Shown here: in pieces, positions 20,225-27,875 of the stretch
How positions within the stretch are numbered: the stretch's first letter is position 1
Layout: every line of letters begins with the position of its first letter
Assembly (NCBI GenBank): GCA_016721305.1
Contig: JADKIH010000003.1
Coordinates: 248,001-312,000 of the forward strand
Origin: Bacteroidota bacterium
Lineage (GTDB): Bacteria; Bacteroidota; Bacteroidia; AKYH767-A; 2013-40CM-41-45
Direction: 5' to 3'
DNA length: 64,000 nt
Notes under the pieces: model-generated
Told to the model about the DNA's origin: nothing
The model's input: only the letters and a program-made list of their open reading frames with translations
Databases searched by the model: none
Translations under genes and position numbers: made by a program

Positions 20225-20832
20225 CCGAACGGGATCTCCCTTCTTTCTCTGTTTAACGCTCTTTGAAACTTTCTCAATCCAACTCTTCGATATATCGCTG
20301 TCGACGAATAGCTGTGTTTCTTCTCTCCTTTTCCGGCGAGCTTCAATTTAACGGCCAGATAAATCATCCGGTCTTTCAAATAGGGAAAATGTGGCGCCGA
20401 ATCAATCATGATCGGAACCAGATTCGGATACACATTCTGGTGAAAATACTCTTTCACAAAAAGCTCCTGTACCGGGTTCAGCTGTTTATCGTTCAAAAAA
20501 TAGATGTTCTCCTTTTCGAGCTCCCGAATAATTTTTTCAAAAAGTACATCAAACTTTTTTTGCTGCACTTCAATTGTTTTCTGAATGTCTTCAAGAAGTG
20601 ATTTCGGATCGGCCCCAATTATATCTCTCCCCCTCTTCCCAAATTTCATCATTCGACGAATTGTCGCAACGCGAACTTTAAAAAATTCATCTCTGTTATT
20701 ACTATATATTCCGAGAAATCGAAGTCGCTCAATCAGCGGCACCGATTCATCATCCGCCTCCTGCAAAACACGCGCGTTGAACGATAACCAACTGATGTCT
20801 CGGTTAACTAAGAGGAGATCCTTTTTTTTCAT
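20221..20832 (-). CDS. ppk1: Polyphosphate kinase 1, N-terminal part (gene interrupted)
   Basis: The start at 20832 gives LLVNRDISWLSFNARVLQEA and LIERLRFLGIYSNNRDEFFKVR, the classic PPK1 N domain. It continues through VYPNLVPIMIDS and DRMIYLAVKLKLAGKGEKKHSY (about residue 173), then leaves the family. The tail to 20221 is out of frame. By comparison with E. coli PPK1, about 60-65 residues are missing here (the ALIEIP to MTRDAE stretch) plus a frame change. The joint is at an AGCTAT hexamer (20308-20313). As it stands the gene cannot make a full PPK1. Confidence 0.88.
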   Translation of the reverse strand: MKKKDLLLVNRDISWLSFNARVLQEADDESVPLIERLRFLGIYSNNRDEFFKVRVATIRRMMKFGKRGRDIIGADPKSLLEDIQKTIEVQQKKFDVLFEKIIRELEKENIYFLNDKQLNPVQELFVKEYFHQNVYPNLVPIMIDSAPHFPYLKDRMIYLAVKLKLAGKGEKKHSYSSTAIYRRVGLRKFQRALNRERREIPFG

Positions 20833-20852
20833 AAATAATTACTGCGGTTTTC

Positions 20853-21086
20853 TTACTTCTTTACGGGCTTTTTGGCCTTCTTTTTCGGCGCCGGTTTCTT
20901 CTTTGCCTTCTTACTTGAGAGCTGCAATTTCTTTTGCTCCTTAGCAAATTTCTTCGCAATTTCTCGAGATGCCTCACCAATTGTTTTGGCTAATTTTCGT
21001 GGCATCGCGGTTTGTCCTGCCGGCAAAGCATGAACAATTGCCTTTTTGATTTTTGCTTCGAGCTCTTTGCGTTCTGCTTTTTTCAT
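20853..21086 (-). CDS. Lys/Ala/Pro-rich small basic protein
   Basis: The protein has 77 residues: a helical N-terminal half (MKKAERKELEAKIKKAIV, then AKTIGEASREIAKKFAKEQ) and a tail of KKAKKKPAPKKKAKK-type repeats resembling histone H1 or other bacterial DNA-binding tails. It ends 20 bp upstream of ppk1 on the same strand and may be co-transcribed with it. Binding of DNA, RNA or polyphosphate is an inference from charge. I do not recognise a named family. Confidence 0.6.
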   Translation of the reverse strand: MKKAERKELEAKIKKAIVHALPAGQTAMPRKLAKTIGEASREIAKKFAKEQKKLQLSSKKAKKKPAPKKKAKKPVKK

Positions 21087-21176
21087 AGTGTGAATTGTTA
21101 TTGAAGCAATGTTCGATTATTTCGCTCTACAACAAAATATCGAGAGATAAATTAATGATTTAATAATATTGGCTTC

Positions 21177-21671
21177 TTATACAGCCTGCTTTTTCGGTGT
21201 CCGTAATTCTTTCACTTTGCAATTCATTGGACTTATCTCCGACCATTTACTAGCCGAAACTTCGAAAACTACCATAGAACAAGTTGGGATTTCTAAGAAC
21301 TGGTCCGAGAACAATGTGTAAAAGTCGCTAATCGAAGGATTGTGACCGAAAATCATAACCGATTCTGTTTTTTCGTCTAACGAACGGATAAAATTAAGAT
21401 AATCTTCTGCGTCTGTGTCGTAAAGCGTTGGCTCGATTCTGATTTCCGACTTCGGAAGATCGAATTCTCCGGCGAAGATCAGAGCTGTACTAATTGCTCT
21501 AATTGCCGGGCTACTTACAAATACTTGTGGCCTCGGATTACTCTCAATAAACTCCTTTGCCATGCGATGTGAATCATTGTAACCACGTGTGTTGAGTGGT
21601 CGGTCAATATCGGGTTGCCCATCCATCGACCAGTCTGATTTACCGTGTCTAACTAGTGTGAGCTTTTTCAT
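21177..21671 (-). CDS. SixA-like histidine phosphatase
   Basis: The protein has 164 residues and begins LTLVRHGKSDW, the RHG catalytic motif of the histidine phosphatase superfamily. VFVSSPAIRAISTA carries the second arginine, and VMIFGHNPSISDF carries the second catalytic His. The length matches the SixA phosphohistidine-phosphatase subfamily. It lies about 90 bp upstream of the Lys-rich protein and ppk1, and a functional link with polyphosphate signalling is possible but unproved. Confidence 0.85.
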   Translation of the reverse strand: MKKLTLVRHGKSDWSMDGQPDIDRPLNTRGYNDSHRMAKEFIESNPRPQVFVSSPAIRAISTALIFAGEFDLPKSEIRIEPTLYDTDAEDYLNFIRSLDEKTESVMIFGHNPSISDFYTLFSDQFLEIPTCSMVVFEVSASKWSEISPMNCKVKELRTPKKQAV

Positions 21672-21893
21672 ATTTCAAATATAAGCCATATTGCACATAA
21701 GTGTCCTTAAAAATAAAATCATTTTTATTGTAATTATTTCCATCATTATTATAACAGATTATTGTCATACGCTTATAATTAATCTTGCTTTTGTGCTATA
21801 AAGCATAAATTTTCCTACATAAAAGCCTTCCCGGAGATCTCAAATTTTAAAACTGTATAAAAAATCAAAACACATCATTAATCTGCAGATAAT

Positions 21894-21922
21894 ATTGCCG
21901 CAATAAGGGGCAGATACTTTTG
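21894..21922 (+). promoter_or_regulatory. Bacteroidota promoter of the 87-residue membrane protein gene
   Basis: ATTG at 21894-21897, 17 bp, then TACTTTTG at 21915-21922, an exact TAnnTTTG -7 element. Transcription would start near 21929. Confidence 0.55.
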
Positions 21923-21935
21923 CAACAAAACAAAA

Positions 21936-22199
21936 ATGATTTACGATTTTATTAAGATGAGTTACAAGAAAAACAATGAATTTAAAGCGGCCGTTGCACT
22001 GGAAAAATTGTATTACAATCGAGGCTTTAGTCACGATGCATTCGCCTTTCATCTGACCGATGAAAAACCGAAAAAGTTGCGTCGCAAACGAACGCCTCGG
22101 TTAAAGCGCTTGCTTGCGCACTCTATTTACAGAATGTTCACTCTTGTTTGGGTCTCCTTATACTTTGCAGTAAATATCTTCGCTAAAATGATTCGTTAA
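21936..22199 (+). CDS. Small basic protein with C-terminal membrane helix, unknown function
   Basis: The protein has 87 residues. It has an N-terminal FKAAVALEKLYYNRGFSHDAF segment, a strongly basic middle (KPKKLRRKRTPRLKR) and a C-terminal hydrophobic helix (about residues 65-85). The -7 element ends at 21922, so the ATG at 21936 would be almost leaderless. The in-frame ATG at 21957 (MSYKKNNEF) may be the true start. I do not recognise the family. Topology suggests a cytoplasmic basic domain tethered to the inner membrane. Confidence 0.55.
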   Translation: MIYDFIKMSYKKNNEFKAAVALEKLYYNRGFSHDAFAFHLTDEKPKKLRRKRTPRLKRLLAHSIYRMFTLVWVSLYFAVNIFAKMIR

Positions 22200-22274
22200 G
22201 TACGCTTTCAAACACATCCTTCAGCTTTACGCTTTTCAACAAGTCCGTTCATCGCCCTGATGTCATCGGACTTT

Positions 22275-22580
22275 TTACTTTCTGATCGGAATAGAATTGA
22301 TAAACGCTTCCGCATCACGATCGGCAGAAATTCCATAGCCGTTAACAAAAACGCCCTTTACTCCGGTGTCTGATTGAATCGCATAGACAACTGCTTCATC
22401 GCCGGGGTCCGAATTACCTTCGTATCGGTAGATGTCAACAATTTCCTGTTGGTCGGGGAGAAATTTTCCTGACTGACAAACAAAACAATTTTCTTCAAGG
22501 TTAAAATCTGTTGTAAAACCCTCTTCCTTCAGCTTTGTGAGCGCTTCGGAGACGGTTGCATAATGTCGTTTAGCTTCCAT
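22275..22580 (-). CDS. Conserved small protein, unknown function
   Basis: The protein has 101 residues and no signal peptide: MEAKRHYATVSEALTKLKEEGFTTDFNLEENCF, mixed alpha/beta in appearance. Similar proteins in Bacteroidota are sometimes labelled, probably wrongly, as phosphoribosylpyrophosphate synthetases; no PRPP-binding loop is present. The start overlaps the stop of the NADH dehydrogenase gene by 11 bp, so the two are translationally coupled or at least co-transcribed. Confidence 0.65.
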   Translation of the reverse strand: MEAKRHYATVSEALTKLKEEGFTTDFNLEENCFVCQSGKFLPDQQEIVDIYRYEGNSDPGDEAVVYAIQSDTGVKGVFVNGYGISADRDAEAFINSIPIRK

Positions 22581-23837
22581 TGTTTCTCTTTTCGGGCGGA
22601 GTCAATATTAATCGCAACGATGTGTCGCGTGTGATATAATTCCATGCCCAGTTAATAAAAATTATAAGTTTATTTCGAACGCTCAGGATAAACATCAGGT
22701 GCAAAAACATCCACACCAGCCAGGCAAAATATCCTTTGAAATGAAAAGACGGTAAATCCACAACGGCTTTGTTTTTCCCAATCGTTGCCATTGAGCCGCG
22801 ATCTACGTATTCAAATTCAACTTCCGGCTTTCCCAGTTCTCTGGCTCTTAAATTTCTGGCCAGCAGTTTCGCCTGATTAATGGCCACGTTCGCGAGTTGG
22901 GGATGTCCACGCAAATATTTCGGTGTTTCCATATAGGCAATATCTCCAACTGCAAAAAGCGAGGAGAAATTCACAACCTGATTGGTACGGCTTACTTTAA
23001 TCCGATTCGCCGGCGTAATTAAGTCTTCCGGTATTCCCGGGAAAAGATTTCCTGTTACACCTGCTGCCCAGATTAAATTCTTTGTGCGTATGGTTTCACC
23101 GGTGCTGAGTGTTGCCATTTTTCCGTCATACTGTTTGACAAATACTTCGGTAATAATTTTAACGCCCATCCTTTCCAGATAGCGCTTCGAGGCCTCGCGA
23201 GCATTTTCACTCATGCTATTAAGTGTATTCTTGCTTCCCTCTATCAAGAAAATATTGAATTTGGAAAAATCGATGCCGGGATAATCCTTTGGCAAAATAT
23301 GCGATTTGATTTCGGCAAAGGCTCCCGCCAATTCAACTCCTGTTGGCCCTGCGCCTACAATCACCAGATTAAGCAGCAACTCCCTTTCTTCGGCTGTGGC
23401 AGACACCGCTTCTTCAAATGATGCAACAATTCTGTTTCTGATTGTGATCGCATCGTAAGTGGTTTTCAGTGTCATTGCATATTGGGCAATTTCATCGTTT
23501 CCGAAAAAATTCGTTTTGCAGCCTGTTGCAATTACTAAGTAATCGTATTCGAATTCGCCGATTGTTGTAAAAACTCTTTTATGCGGATCGTCAATTTTTA
23601 AAACTTCCGCCATTCGAATCTGAACGTTTCTCTTTTTCTTAAAAATGTGTCGGAACGGAAACGAAATGCTTGACGGTTCAATTTGCGAAGTTGCAACCTG
23701 ATAAAAAAGAGGCTGAAACTGATGGTGATTTTGCTTGTCGATTAACGTGACATCAAAAATATTCGGGTCCAGATTTCGTACCAGATGAATTCCGGCAAAT
23801 CCGCCGCCGATGATGATTACCTTCTTTTCGAATACAT
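22570..23837 (-). CDS. ndh: Type-2 NADH:quinone oxidoreductase (NDH-2), one-base frameshift near its start
   Basis: The continuous frame from about 23825 reads KVIIIGGGFAGIHLV (FAD Rossmann motif), LVIATGCKTNFF, IVGAGPTGVELAGAFAE (NADH Rossmann motif) and AVGDIAYMETPKY (FAD-binding GD). A C-terminal hydrophobic stretch (WLVWMFLHLMFILSV) fits a membrane anchor. No start codon exists in this frame. An ATG at 23837 in the neighbouring frame gives MYSK and becomes in-frame if one A is added to the four-A run (23826-23829, T on the plus strand), making MYSKKKVIIIGGG. The restored protein has 422 residues, normal for NDH-2. It would pass electrons from NADH to quinone without pumping protons. Confidence 0.85.
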
Positions 23838-24088
23838 AAAAACGATCGGTGTAAATTGACTGTTAAAAACGATCTGCGCTACCCTTACAAATGTGCTGTA
23901 AAGTTACTGTTTAAATGTCCCGTTTTCGCTATTAAATCCAAGAATATAATTGCACCAAAAAGAATAGTGCCTTTATTGGTGGATTTATGCCTCTTTGTTC
24001 GCCTAGATTAATTTAATGTTAAGCCTTTCCTTTCATAGTAAAAATGTTGGTGGCGGGGTCTACCTTTAAGGTACAAATTCAAGTCATC

Positions 24089-24499
24089 ATGGAAGCCCTT
24101 TCTAAAAACTGGAACAACGGAATTTCTTCATCAAAAAAATTCTTGTCTCGCACAATCACACATCGCCTTTCACATCTTCTCGATTCGAAAGCATACGAAG
24201 TTGTTTTCGAAGGACATTTAAATACTCACGATGAAAACGAACCCGACGTAGTCGTTTATCAACGCGGAAAAGAAATAAAACCGGTAATGGCGATTGAGGT
24301 TTGTCAACACTCTGAAGTTTCGCCTATGATGAACAAAGCGCAGTCGCTTATGGAATCCTTTGGCCTTACTGATTTTTTCATTTACGATCGCGACACACTC
24401 GGCTGGACGAATCTTCATCGTGAAGCGAAGAGCTTAATTATCTCTTCTTCTTCCATTTTCAAAAACGTTTCCCTTAACGAAACCGTTTTAGTGTCTTAG
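24089..24499 (+). CDS. Uma2/PD-(D/E)xK-like protein, unknown function
   Basis: From the ATG at 24089 the protein has 136 residues; an ATG at 24044 would add 15 residues of poor quality. EPDVVVYQRGKEIKPVMAIEV resembles the PD and E positions of the PD-(D/E)xK nuclease fold seen in Uma2-type proteins, but the usual lysine is replaced (EVCQ), so nuclease activity is doubtful. The C-terminal part (DFFIYDRDTLGWTNL) also fits that fold. It is a single gene, convergent with the transporter gene and ending 3 bp from it. Confidence 0.55.
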   Translation: MEALSKNWNNGISSSKKFLSRTITHRLSHLLDSKAYEVVFEGHLNTHDENEPDVVVYQRGKEIKPVMAIEVCQHSEVSPMMNKAQSLMESFGLTDFFIYDRDTLGWTNLHREAKSLIISSSSIFKNVSLNETVLVS

Positions 24500-24502
24500 T
24501 GA

Positions 24503-25459
24503 TTAATAGTTGATCATTAACATCAACGAAGAAACCAAAATCACCACCCACAAAATCACTCCTTGCAACAGCGGTCTCGCTCCGACTGCCCGGATATTTT
24601 TCATGGAAATTCCGGTTCCGATAAAAAAGAGCGTCACACTAAAAGCTAACTTCGATACAAATAAAATCGCATGACCTACTTCGGCCGGCAGGTGGAGGTA
24701 TGTATTGACAAGCGATGCGAAGACGAAGAATAGAATAAACCAGGGAAAAGAACTCGCTGAGCTTTTCTTTTTGAAAACAACGGCTGTTAACAACGCCATC
24801 GGAATTATCCACAACGCACGCGCAAGCTTTACCGTAGTTGCTGTCATCAACGCTTCGTTTCCGTAATGAGCAGACGCTCCGACAACAGAGCTTGTATCAT
24901 GAATGGCAATAGCCGCCCAAATTCCGAATTGTTGCTGATTCATTCCGAAGTAATGTCCGATCGGCGGGAAAATAAAAAGTGCAATCGCATTCAGAATAAA
25001 AACCGTTCCGATAGAAACAGAAATATCCTTTTCGTCTGCATCAAGCACCTGACTTACGGCTGCAATGGCGCTTCCTCCGCAGATTGCGGTACCGACACTG
25101 ATGAGATAGGAAATTGTCCGCTCAACTTTTAAGACGCGGCCAAGTACATAACCCAAACCAATCGCGGCCGAAATGGTGAGCAGTGTAAAAACGAAGCCGT
25201 CTTTTCCGGCAGCTACAACGGCGGTGAAGTTCATTCCGAAGCCCAAACCGACAACGGCTCCCTGGAGTAAGTACTTGGTGACAGACTTTGTTTGCTTAGC
25301 AAAAGGGTTTCCCGTAATAATGCCAATGAGCAATCCCATCATTAATGCGTAGGACGGCGCCAGATTGAATACTATAATAAGAGTAAGAAAGGCAAAAAAC
25401 GCAACGGTACCTGCTTTTTTAAGCTGATTTTGGCGTTTTTCTTCGGCGTTCTGATTCAT
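24503..25459 (-). CDS. YeiH-family (UPF0324) membrane transporter, putative sulfate/sulfite exporter
   Basis: The protein has 318 residues and about 9-10 hydrophobic segments. Family motifs include GLLIGIITGNPF, AVVGLGFGMNF, VGTAICGGSAIAA, IAIHDTSSVVGASAHYG and VKLARALWIIP. It sits in the inner membrane. It is divergent from the MBL-rhodanese gene, and the pairing fits sulfur oxyanion export next to sulfane sulfur oxidation. The substrate is inferred from family labels and context, not shown. Confidence 0.85.
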   Translation of the reverse strand: MNQNAEEKRQNQLKKAGTVAFFAFLTLIIVFNLAPSYALMMGLLIGIITGNPFAKQTKSVTKYLLQGAVVGLGFGMNFTAVVAAGKDGFVFTLLTISAAIGLGYVLGRVLKVERTISYLISVGTAICGGSAIAAVSQVLDADEKDISVSIGTVFILNAIALFIFPPIGHYFGMNQQQFGIWAAIAIHDTSSVVGASAHYGNEALMTATTVKLARALWIIPMALLTAVVFKKKSSASSFPWFILFFVFASLVNTYLHLPAEVGHAILFVSKLAFSVTLFFIGTGISMKNIRAVGARPLLQGVILWVVILVSSLMLMINY

Positions 25460-25523
25460 CGGACTTCCGAAAGGTCGTGATTTTTTCCAATTTATGCCAT
25501 TCGGGTTATAATTTGAATGGGGT

Positions 25524-25557
25524 GCGAGTTGCGGGTTACGGGTTACGGGTTACGGGG
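25524..25557. repeat. Heptanucleotide repeat array, reverse orientation
   Basis: About four to five units of the complement of CGYAACY (GAGTTGC, GGGTTAC repeated three times) lie between the divergent transporter and MBL-rhodanese genes. Confidence 0.8.
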
Positions 25558-25717
25558 GGCGAGTGGCGAGTAGGGGGGCGAACATCATTTTACGATGGTT
25601 ATACAAGGATTCCTCTAACAATTTCCGAACTTCGTGACCGTCATCAATTATGAAAGGTCAAAGCCTTTTGTATATTTATACCATACCGATAAATAACATC
25701 TCAAAAATTTCAAACCT

Positions 25718-27106
25718 ATGTACGTCCATCAACTGTATACTAATTGTCTGGCCGAAGCAGCTTACTACATTGAAGCAAACGGCGAAGCAGCAATCGTGGA
25801 TCCAATTCGCGAAATTGATTCTTATCTCGAACTCGCAAAAAGTCGTGGCGCTAAAATCAAGTATGTATTTGAAACACATTTTCACGCTGACTTTGTAAGC
25901 GGACACATCGATCTCGCAAAACAAACCGGAGCAAAAATTATTTTCGGGCCCGGTGCTGAAACAGGTTACGAAACCCATACAGCAAAAGATGGTGAAGAAT
26001 TCAAATTAGGTGATTGCACAATTCGCGCTATTCATACTCCGGGTCACACTCCGGAATCAACAACATATTTACTGCTTGACGCTTCTTATCAGGAATACTG
26101 TGTATTCACCGGCGATACATTATTCGTAGGTGATGTTGGTCGTCCCGATTTGCTCGACGGAAAAATGACTAAAGAAGAATTGGCAGGAATGCTTTACGAT
26201 TCTTTGAACAAAAAAATCAAAACTCTTCCTGACGAAGTAATCGTTTATCCTGCTCATGGTCCCGGTTCATCTTGTGGAAAGAGTTTGGGTAAAGAAACAT
26301 GGAGCACAATTGGTCAGCAAAAGAAATTAAACTACGCGCTACAGGAAATGACGAAAGCTCAATTCATCGAAGCCGTAACAGAAGGGCTTACTGCGCCACC
26401 TGCATACTTCTTCAAAGATGCAATGATTAACAAAAAAGGTTATGAATCGCTCGACAGCGTTCTCGCAAGAGGCCGCAAAGCGCTTACCGCAAATGAAGTT
26501 GAAGCTGCACAGAAAAACGGAGCTGTTGTTTTAGATACACGCATTCCGGATGATTTTGAAAAAGGATTTGTTCCCGGCTCTATCAACATCGGTTTGAACG
26601 GCATGTTCGCTATTTGGGTAGGAACGGTTATCGATATCACAAAACAATTGATTATTGTTAGCGATCCCGGTAAAGAAGAGGAGAGTTTACTTCGTCTTGC
26701 TCGCGTAGGATATGAAAACGTGCTCGGTCATCTCAACGGTGGAGTTGAGGGATGGAGCCAATCCGGCAAAAAACTCGACACCATTCTTTCGATCGAACCA
26801 TTCCAGCTCGCTGAAGAATCACGCAACGGAAAAACCATTCTCGACGTTCGTAAAATTTCCGAAGTCGAAGGCGGACACGTTCACAACGCAACATTTATTC
26901 CACTCAACGAACTCGCAGCAAGCACAGGCAATTTGAAAAAAGAAGAACCCGTTTTCGTACACTGCGCCGGCGGATATCGTTCTATGATTGCCGTATCCAT
27001 GCTTCGTTCACAAGGATTCCAGCACGTGTCCAACGTTCACAACGGCTGGAGCAAAATCAAAGACAGCGGCGTTCTCGTTCGCACCGGTTTGCCGGTGAAT
27101 TCGTGA
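25718..27106 (+). CDS. Metallo-beta-lactamase fold protein with two rhodanese domains (persulfide dioxygenase-like)
   Basis: The protein has 462 residues. The N-terminal MBL domain (1-240) has ETHFHADFVSGH, HTPGHTPEST, FTGDTLFVGDVGRPD and YPAHGPGSSCG, matching the ETHE1-like persulfide dioxygenase group, which needs one iron. The first rhodanese domain (about 255-350) lacks the catalytic cysteine (VSDPGKEEES). The second (about 365-460) has it in HCAGGYRSM. The likely role is oxidation of glutathione or low-molecular persulfides to sulfite, with sulfur transfer by the C-terminal rhodanese. The divergent YeiH-type exporter could remove the product. Confidence 0.88.
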   Translation: MYVHQLYTNCLAEAAYYIEANGEAAIVDPIREIDSYLELAKSRGAKIKYVFETHFHADFVSGHIDLAKQTGAKIIFGPGAETGYETHTAKDGEEFKLGDCTIRAIHTPGHTPESTTYLLLDASYQEYCVFTGDTLFVGDVGRPDLLDGKMTKEELAGMLYDSLNKKIKTLPDEVIVYPAHGPGSSCGKSLGKETWSTIGQQKKLNYALQEMTKAQFIEAVTEGLTAPPAYFFKDAMINKKGYESLDSVLARGRKALTANEVEAAQKNGAVVLDTRIPDDFEKGFVPGSINIGLNGMFAIWVGTVIDITKQLIIVSDPGKEEESLLRLARVGYENVLGHLNGGVEGWSQSGKKLDTILSIEPFQLAEESRNGKTILDVRKISEVEGGHVHNATFIPLNELAASTGNLKKEEPVFVHCAGGYRSMIAVSMLRSQGFQHVSNVHNGWSKIKDSGVLVRTGLPVNS

Positions 27107-27167
27107 TCGGTAAAATGTTTGTTAGTGAACGGTTGTAGAACTTTCCAAATACGGTTGGTTTAATCTT

Positions 27168-27243
27168 CGCAACTCGTAACTCGTAACCCGCAACCCGCAA
27201 CCCGTAACTCGCAACCCGCAACTCGCAACCCGCAACCCGCAAG
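27168..27243. repeat. Heptanucleotide repeat array CGYAACY, about ten units
   Basis: Consecutive units are CGCAACT, CGTAACT, CGTAACC, CGCAACC and so on; only the two pyrimidine positions vary. It lies between the stop of the MBL-rhodanese gene and its terminator. Confidence 0.9.
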
Positions 27244-27258
27244 CACGCAACCCCCTTC

Positions 27259-27320
27259 GCGACCCCGTCAACGGTAACGAGATCCCCAACACTCGTTATC
27301 GTTTTCGGGTCGCTTTTTTT
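27259..27320 (+). terminator. Nested-hairpin intrinsic terminator of the MBL-rhodanese gene
   Basis: Outer stem GCGACCC (27259-27265) with GGGTCGC (27307-27313), followed by seven T. Inside it a second stem, CGGTAACGAG with CTCGTTATCG, pairs with one G-U. Confidence 0.8.
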
Positions 27321-27412
27321 ATTGAAGAGTGAGGATTGAAAATTGAAGATTGTGAGCCAACGAAAATCGTCACCCTCGTTATCGATATCGTTATCGTTCT
27401 ATCTTGCACCCC

Positions 27413-27457
27413 CGCAACTCGCAACTCGCAACCCGCAACCCGCAACCGCAAACCCGC
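27413..27457. repeat. Heptanucleotide repeat array abutting the thioredoxin start codon
   Basis: About six CGCAACY units, the last ones imperfect, end immediately before the ATG at 27458. The array therefore occupies the whole region where a ribosome would load. Confidence 0.85.
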
Positions 27458-27724
27458 ATGCTAACCCTAACCGACTACTACGCCGACTGGTGCGAGCCCT
27501 GCAAATGGCTCGAGCCTATTTTGGAAGAATTAAAAAAACACTTTGGTGATCGTATCATCATCCAAAAGGTGAATATCGACGAGAATGCCGCTGATGCTGC
27601 AGCTTTGCATATCCTGAGTGTGCCCACGCTCATTCTCCGCCGCGACGGAAAAGAAATCTGGCGTAAACGCGGCTTCGACATTGCTCCGAAAATGATTAAT
27701 GAAATAGAGTCATCTCTCTCGTGA
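27458..27724 (+). CDS. Thioredoxin-family protein, short
   Basis: The protein has 88 residues. YYADWCEPCKWLEPILEEL contains a WCxPC redox site (CEPC), and ILSVPTLILRRDGKEIW has the conserved cis-proline region. The usual first strand and helix of thioredoxins (about 15 residues) are absent, so the protein starts just before the active-site strand. Upstream frame sequence is only heptanucleotide repeat, which is why I chose this ATG. It probably acts as a cytoplasmic thiol-disulphide reductant. The gene ends inside a large hairpin. Confidence 0.75.
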   Translation: MLTLTDYYADWCEPCKWLEPILEELKKHFGDRIIIQKVNIDENAADAAALHILSVPTLILRRDGKEIWRKRGFDIAPKMINEIESSLS

Positions 27725-27795
27725 TTCTCACAAGCCTCGTGTTCTTGTGGTAGAAAAAGAAACCACGAGAGCACGAGGTTTGTGAGAATCACGAG
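27718..27795. repeat. 34-bp inverted repeat with 10-nt loop over the thioredoxin stop codon
   Basis: Arms 27718-27751 and 27762-27795 pair at 31 of 34 positions, and the other three can form G-U in one strand's RNA. The loop is purine-rich. The thioredoxin stop codon (27722-27724) lies in the left arm. Confidence 0.85.
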
Positions 27796-27799
27796 AAAA

Positions 27800-27834
27800 A
27801 AAAAGAGGTTGCCGAAACTCGACAACCTCTTTTT
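27800..27834. terminator. Bidirectional intrinsic terminator between convergent genes
   Basis: Arms AAAAAGAGGTTG (27800-27811) and CAACCTCTTTTT (27823-27834) form a 12-bp stem with A and T tracts on the two sides. It serves the thioredoxin gene on the plus strand and the gene ending at 27874 on the minus strand. Confidence 0.85.
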
Positions 27835-27847
27835 GTGTTCGGGTATT

Positions 27848-27875
27848 CGTAACCCGCAACTCGTAACTCGCAACT
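27848..27875. repeat. Heptanucleotide repeat array, four units, abutting a stop codon
   Basis: Units CGTAACC, CGCAACT, CGTAACT, CGCAACT lead directly into the stop codon of the coiled-coil protein gene (27874-27876). Confidence 0.8.

Noticed and set aside
27168..27457. Heptanucleotide arrays as CRISPR or telomere-like repeats
   Set aside because: Units are only 7 bp with no spacers, and they lie inside the chromosome between ordinary genes.
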